A stretch of 64,000 nucleotides of DNA from Blasia pusilla (taxonomy: Eukaryota; Marchantiophyta; Marchantiopsida; Blasiales), in the NCBI GenBank assembly GCA_050084515.1, contig CM114275.1:20708001-20772000 (forward strand), written 5' to 3'. Shown here one piece after another: positions 59,291 to 64,000 of the stretch (the first letter of the stretch is position 1; the number at the start of each line of letters is the position of its first letter). The notes beneath the pieces are model-generated. The model was not told the origin of the DNA. It was given only the letters and a program-made list of their open reading frames with translations, and searched no databases. The translations under genes and the position numbers were made by a program.

Positions 59291-60643
59291 GAGGGATTAC
59301 TCACGATATTGAGAGTGATCGTGTGAGAGGGACAAGAGGGCCATCACGGCATCCTTTCGGTTTTGAGAGGCGAGGTAGTGGACGTGAGAGTAGCTCGGGA
59401 GGGTTTACCCGGAGTGGTACGAGGTTTCGAGGGTCTCCACATAAGAGACCACCTCGATCTCCTTCTGTGTCATCTTCAGACAAGGGGGAGCATGTAGAGG
59501 AGTGTGTTAGTGATCCACCGTACACATTGAGTGGTTCTACCAATTGGGTGTACGAGATGGACGATCAGGGTAGAGGACCGCATAGGTTTTCGGGTGCTGT
59601 AGGCACCATAGAGCTACACAACTTCATTGCGGATTTTAGGAGTTGGTGTGACTCACAACGGGCTAGGAACTCTAGAGAGTCCGACCCATGTACAACATGG
59701 AATGGTATGTTCCAACATTTAGAGGGGGCGCCCATGGACGATTACCATGAGTTCTCCCACAGATATGCCCAGGACATTGAGGCATGGCGACTCTACTATG
59801 ACCCACACTATGTGTCATGGACGGAGCCGTTCCGAGATGAGGAGGAGGAGTCAAGAGAGGTTACTTCCTCTTCCACTAGTGATGTTTTAGAAAGGTTCAC
59901 TCACATTGGAGCAGTTGCACCGTCTAGTCGGGTTTGTCCCAGGTTCAACCCCGTGGTTGAGTTTTTCGCTGAGTTGAAGATGAGCTACCAAGGGGGTACG
60001 GACGGAGAAGTTGCGGAGCATCCACGACTTCCACATGCGCCCAGATGAGAGTTTACGTGAGGCTTACACTCGCTTGCGTCGGTTGATCAACGTCACTCAG
60101 GGGATGATAGAGGCTCAGGCTATCCAGTCATGGTACGCGATGCTAGATCGGACCCTGCGGACACGGGTGCGGGAGGGGGTGCTCCTTATGGACACTTCGT
60201 TGAGAGATGTTTTTAGGACCGCCAAGAACATTGAGCGCAACATGGAAGAGGAGAGCATACCTACCATAGGTTCTGGGCGAGAGTAGTCACTATTGTCTAC
60301 ACCGCCAGTGCAGTAACGTGGACTCTAAGATAGGTCGACTGTGGCACCACGGGCTCAAGGAGGATACCGGGAGGCCGTGCCACAGAGACCTGCACCTTCC
60401 TATGCGGCTCAGCAGCAGTCGCCTATGATTACTTGTTGGTCATGTGGTAGAGCCCACATCAACGCGATTGCACTCGTCAGGGTCATGGACGTGTGCCTCA
60501 GCATGGAGGAGGAGATGGTGCTGCACCATGAGGTTATCAGTGTGACTATTTTCAGAGGTATGGTCATACACGCGTCAGGTGTTTTAGTTTACATCCTGAG
60601 TTACGTCCGAACCGAGGATGAGAGAGGGCACCAGAGCGAGTAG
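59291..60643 (+). pseudogene. Gag, copy 4 (longest Gag frame in the window)
   Basis: The frame is open from a stop at 59290 to 60048. It reads GAVGTIELHNFIADFRSWC, DDYHEFSHRYAQDIEAWRLY, an acidic DEEEES stretch and PVVEFFAELKMSYQG in one frame, which confirms the order scrambled in copy 1. There is no ATG before 59557 (MDDQGRG), so either that is the start or initiation lies elsewhere. Later blocks (LREAYTRLRRLINVTQGM) are in another frame. The first zinc knuckle is broken by a frameshift after CWSCGRAH; the second is degraded. Confidence 0.82.
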
Positions 60644-62200
60644 CCGGTCCGGGTGGGCTTGGAGATCGTGCACCATGTGGTCCCATTGGGGGATGAGGAG
60701 CTGGAGTTGCCCGACATGGTGGTGGAGCTGCTCGTGGAGGAGGTAGAGTCCCACCACCTAGACGCATCGAGGGAGACTCCAGGAGAGAGGCTGGCATTGT
60801 TGCTCAGATAGAGCAGCTACAGGAGCAGATTGCCGCTATGGCATTGAGGCTACTCGATGCCGGATCCGTGGCATCGACATCATATGGAGCAACCAGAGAT
60901 ATGGAGGATCCTGGTTGGATGTGCGGGTTGCCCAGATGGAGGCCGCCGCAGTTGTGATGGGTGGAGCAGCCGCAGAGTTGGATCCACAACGAGGGGAAGC
61001 CGGGAAACAAACTAGGCTTCCTCAGTCTTTCAAGTTGGCCGAGGCGGTGAGGACTCCATCGAAGGGTCATGATCAGAGTTCCTATAGAATTGGTGATGTT
61101 GTTGGTGTGCAGGCACGGAGGGCGATGGGAGAAGCAAGTGCGATGAATCCTATTGTTGATGCTCATCAGGGGCATGTGTGGGGCACATTGTTGGGGGTGG
61201 CCACCGTTGTGTATCGCACTCCTTTATTTTCTGCTTCCGATGTTATGACGTTGGGAGGTACACCCGCCAAGGTTTTTCGGCTGGCCGCTACGCTATGTGA
61301 GCGTGGAGTTGGTGTTCCTGCATCACATTCACAAGTGATTGGAGAGGAGGTGATGGACTTGCCATTAGAGCAGATGCTCGGGCCTTCCACATCAGATTCA
61401 TGGGAGGTTGGGGCTGCTAGGATAGCGGAGATGCCCGTTAGACCCGCGATAGAGTGTGCCATGGCTTCTCCTTGTGTTGTGTTGCTGGATAACCAAGGAG
61501 AGGTCTTTCGGTTGGTGAGTCCCGGAGGTAGAGCTTTTAATCTGCAGCGCTTCTTATTGGATTTAGGAGCGCAACCCCTGATGTTGGGGAAAGCATCATT
61601 CTGAGGAATGGGCTTGATGAGAGCTTATATGGAGCGTTGTCCTTTCCAGATACAGATATCCTTGGGTGGAGCAAATACCATACAGTATATCACCCGACAG
61701 GAGGTCATGGTGAGGATTCGCCCGGGATATCCTACAGATGAGTCTGTGGTGCAAGCCAAGGCGATAGTGACAGATGCAGAGTCCTACAACGTCTTGCTTG
61801 GTGGAGGAGTGTTATACCCGATGGGGTTTTCCGTGGATTACTGGGAGGAGTCAACGTCCTACAAACCAGGATGGTTGTCAGGTGATGGGCGCCTTAGTTC
61901 ATTACCCGTTCGATTCACAATTGTAGTGATTGAGCGACGGCCAGGAGAGATGGCGACCTTAGCAGCATTTAGTAGTGCCATCACTTGGCGTGGTGATTTG
62001 ATTGAGGGGCATGTCCATGCAGAGGATGCTCCCATTCTTGACATTTCTATGGAGAGGAGTGTCATGATAGCCGCATCAATCCGTGGAGGAGAGGTGCCGC
62101 TTTGGGGCTCAACTGAGGAGCTTCAACGCTTAACCACTGAGCATGTGCAAACCGGGTGGAGCGAGACGCTTGCACTAGAGTGTGATGGGTCAAAGTAACC
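60644..62200 (+). pseudogene. Linker and aspartic protease, copy 4
   Basis: One frame from about 60915 to 61604 ends at a TGA; a second from 61608 in the same frame continues to 62198. The active-site block reads LLDLGAQPLMLGKASF with Ser replaced by Leu in DSGA. The second half reads YITRQEVMVRIRPGYP and YNVLLGGGVLYPMGF. Only a few substitutions and one stop separate this from an open protease frame. Confidence 0.82.
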
Positions 62201-62202
62201 CT

Positions 62203-63127
62203 AGCTAGGCAGAAGTGCTGCTATTACCCCTTTGGACACCACCCCGATAGTGTGGTGCATCCCAGAGGAGGGTATTGGGTATTGGATCTCTTTGGAGGGA
62301 TCGGCAGTGGGTTAGCTGCTGTTTTGCACGATGGAGTGTGCATGCAACAGTCCCTATATGTGGAGATCGATGATGTTGCGAGGCACGATTCACTTCTCCG
62401 TGTGGCGTTGTTACGCCTCCGTTTTCCTGACTTGTTTTCTACGTCCGCCATTCAGGGTTGCCAGAGTTCCCTACTAAGGGACATTTCATTGTTGGGGGCG
62501 TAGGACTTGGAGTGGCTAGGGACCATAGACTTGGTCATTGCTGGTTGGCCGTGTCAGGGCCAATCGTGTGCTGAACGAGGTAGCGGGTTAACTGACACTT
62601 GGTCTAGGTTATTTTGGGAGATGATGCGGATCTTGCGACATTTACATAAGCATTAGCCTCGTTCTCCAGCATACATTTTGGAGAATGTGCCAATTTTGGG
62701 CGATTCAAGGTCCCGCGTGGGACCAACTTGGTACCAAATGAGGTATTGCGGAGGGTTTATGCAAGAGTGGAGCGTCCCTCCGATTTGTTGGTGGATACTG
62801 TATTGGATCCGGGTCGTCGATCAGAGGCAGTGAGGGACGATGATTGATCGTCGTTAATTGTGGTCAACAGAATTAGCATGCCACCAGCAGCCTTTTCCCA
62901 CATTAGTGAGTTTTCCCGCTTCTTATGCATTCAAGGAGGCCGGACGTGGCTTGGTTTGGGATGAACAGATAAAGATGTTGGTGGAGCCCAACGCCAATGA
63001 GCGAGAGCGAGCGATGGGATTCCCCACAGGAGTGACGGTAGTACTGCCACTATCAGAGGAATCACGACGTCATGTCTTGGGTCAAGCGATGGACCTAAAC
63101 TGCTTGACATGGATTTTCAACTTATGA
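62203..63127 (+). pseudogene. C5-cytosine methyltransferase domain, copy 4 (motif VIII deleted)
   Basis: Motif I reads DLFGGIGSG (GAT at 62285), the closest to consensus in the window, with YVEIDDVAR after it. Motif IV reads GWPCQGQS with the Cys codon at 62552-62554. ENV is at 62681. A deletion at about 62718 then removes the segment holding the first half of motif VIII, and the sequence resumes at WTNLVP. The C-terminal end is clean: EPNANERERAMGFPTGV and SRRHVLGQAMDLNCLTW. Stops lie near 62503, 62655 and 62846. The ligand and catalytic motifs are kept but the domain is broken. Confidence 0.9.
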
Positions 63128-63416
63128 GTAGCTGAGCAACGCCGTTTGAGGATGCGACAGATCACCAAATTTGCGTTGGTGAGACCCATGCCTATCAAGA
63201 GGGTTGAGGCAGTGGCTAGGGGTGAGACCCAAGGAGATCGACACACCATGGATGATCGAGAGAGATATTTTGCAGGTACACTAGGAGATGATAGCCACAG
63301 CATCAAGCGTGGTTCCGGGTATTGCACGTGGAGATGAGAGTTTGCAGTTGGTTGCAGAAGAGAAGTCGAGTTTGATTGTAGGAGTCGGGGTTGCACCATA
63401 GCAACCACTGACAACC
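63128..63416 (+). other. Methyltransferase-RT linker, copy 4
   Basis: Counterpart of 3716-4050 in copy 1, with frameshifts and a deletion near 63,270. No domain recognised. Confidence 0.45.
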
Positions 63417-64000
63417 GTGCCGAAGAGTCCTACCGTAGTCACGATGGAGACTTGGGAGCCATATATGAGCCATAAGTTAACAAGAGGAGAGCGGCGTCGG
63501 ATACACCAGTTCCTTAGGAGTTATAGGAGTTGTTTTGCATTTAGTATGCATGATTTGGGTATGCTGAAGGGTTCAAGGATCCGCATTGAATTGTCGAGTG
63601 ACACGCCGATCTTCTGACGACCCTACAGGTATAGTGACATGGAGAGGGCTCTGATTTAGAGTAGGAGCCAGGACTTGGTTAGAGCAGGACTAGTGGAGAT
63701 GTCGTATGGAGAGTATGCATCTTCCACTGTCATGCCCGCGAAGAAGGATGTGCATGGCAATTGGACGGATAGGCAAATGTGGTGAGATTAGCGACCTATC
63801 AATCGGCAGACTAAGTCCGATAGGTATGTCATGCCCACCCTTTTGATGCGATTGGGCATGCAAAGATCTTCATTTCATTGGATTTGCGAGTTGAATACCA
63901 TTTGCTGCCTATCAGATTGGAGGACAGGCAGAAGATGACATTTTGGGGCATCGATCCTCACTGGAAGGATTGTTTGTACCAGTGGCGGTTCTTACCATTC
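63417..64000 (+). pseudogene. Reverse transcriptase N-terminal part, copy 4 (runs off the window)
   Basis: Starts with the METWEPYMSHKLTRGERRR block and continues through MHDLGMLKGSRIRIELSSD, a TGA at about 63615, the KKDVHGNW block and FWGIDPHWKDCLYQWRF. The window ends before YIDD. Confidence 0.85.

Larger units (their letters stand above)
57213..64000 (+). mobile_element. Ty3/gypsy retrotransposon copy 4 (3' end outside window)
   Basis: Starts TGTCACG at 57213 inside copy 3 and contains the 5' region, leader, Gag, protease, methyltransferase and the first half of RT before the window ends. Its sequence is distinct from copies 1 and 2 throughout. The insertion point follows GCAACC of copy 3; the other flank lies outside. 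Confidence 0.92.

Noticed and set aside
1-64000. tRNA, rRNA or snRNA genes
   Set aside because: No cloverleaf boxes or conserved rRNA segments were recognised by eye; a dedicated scan was not possible.

Overview
The window is nuclear DNA of a plant-lineage (streptophyte) eukaryote. Two intron-containing host genes sit in a landscape dominated by decayed retrotransposons. One host gene is BUB3, whose nine coding exons rebuild into a plant-style WD40 protein of 334 residues. Canonical GT-AG introns, pyrimidine-rich upstream regions and nested Ty3/gypsy and Ty1/copia elements all fit a plant. The species cannot be named. A retroelement methyltransferase with DNMT3-like features would suit a bryophyte, lycophyte, fern, gymnosperm or charophyte better than a flowering plant, but that is inference.

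Layout: 1-7438, Ty3/gypsy copy 1 (+, 5' end outside). 7439-10296, repeat remnant and intergenic DNA. 10297-13681, unrecognised five-exon gene (-). 13682-16616, its upstream region with CT microsatellites. 16617-16891, a near-perfect palindrome. 16892-18588, a 1.7-kb foldback of two inverted repeat copies. 18589-23842, AT-rich repeat-derived DNA. 23843-33507, Ty3/gypsy copy 2 (+), the only copy with both ends in view, flanked by a 4-bp AAAG duplication. 33508-38828, no gene seen. 38829-43734, BUB3 (-). 43735-47349, AT-rich, with an integrase fragment at 46560-46920. 47350-50669, decayed Ty1/copia element (-). 50670-51291, a 622-bp terminal-repeat-like unit. 51294-57212, Ty3/gypsy copy 3 (-). 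57213-64000, Ty3/gypsy copy 4 (+), which interrupts copy 3 and runs off the window.

The main discovery is the protein content of the Ty3/gypsy family. In order, the polyprotein shows Gag with two zinc knuckles, an aspartic protease, a C5-cytosine DNA methyltransferase, reverse transcriptase, RNase H, integrase (HHCC, DDE core, SH3-like tail) and a C-terminal PHD finger. The methyltransferase motifs (DLFGGI, PCQG, ENV, RPRLWW, GFP and R-x-x-LG) recur in order between protease and RT in all four copies, so the domain belongs to the family. The PHD finger is present in the three copies that reach that point, where chromoviruses carry a chromodomain. The arrangement suggests an element that carried its own DNA-methylation writer and a histone-tail reader for integration. 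No copy in the window is intact, and each has lost the methyltransferase in its own way.

The element ends are also odd. The 5' end (TGTCACG..., copies 2 and 4) and the 195-bp 3' end (TGTCATG...GACA, copies 1-3) are not copies of each other beyond their first few dozen bases, yet copy 2 is bounded by a target-site duplication. A compact 622-bp unit joins a 5'-type end directly to a 3'-type end.
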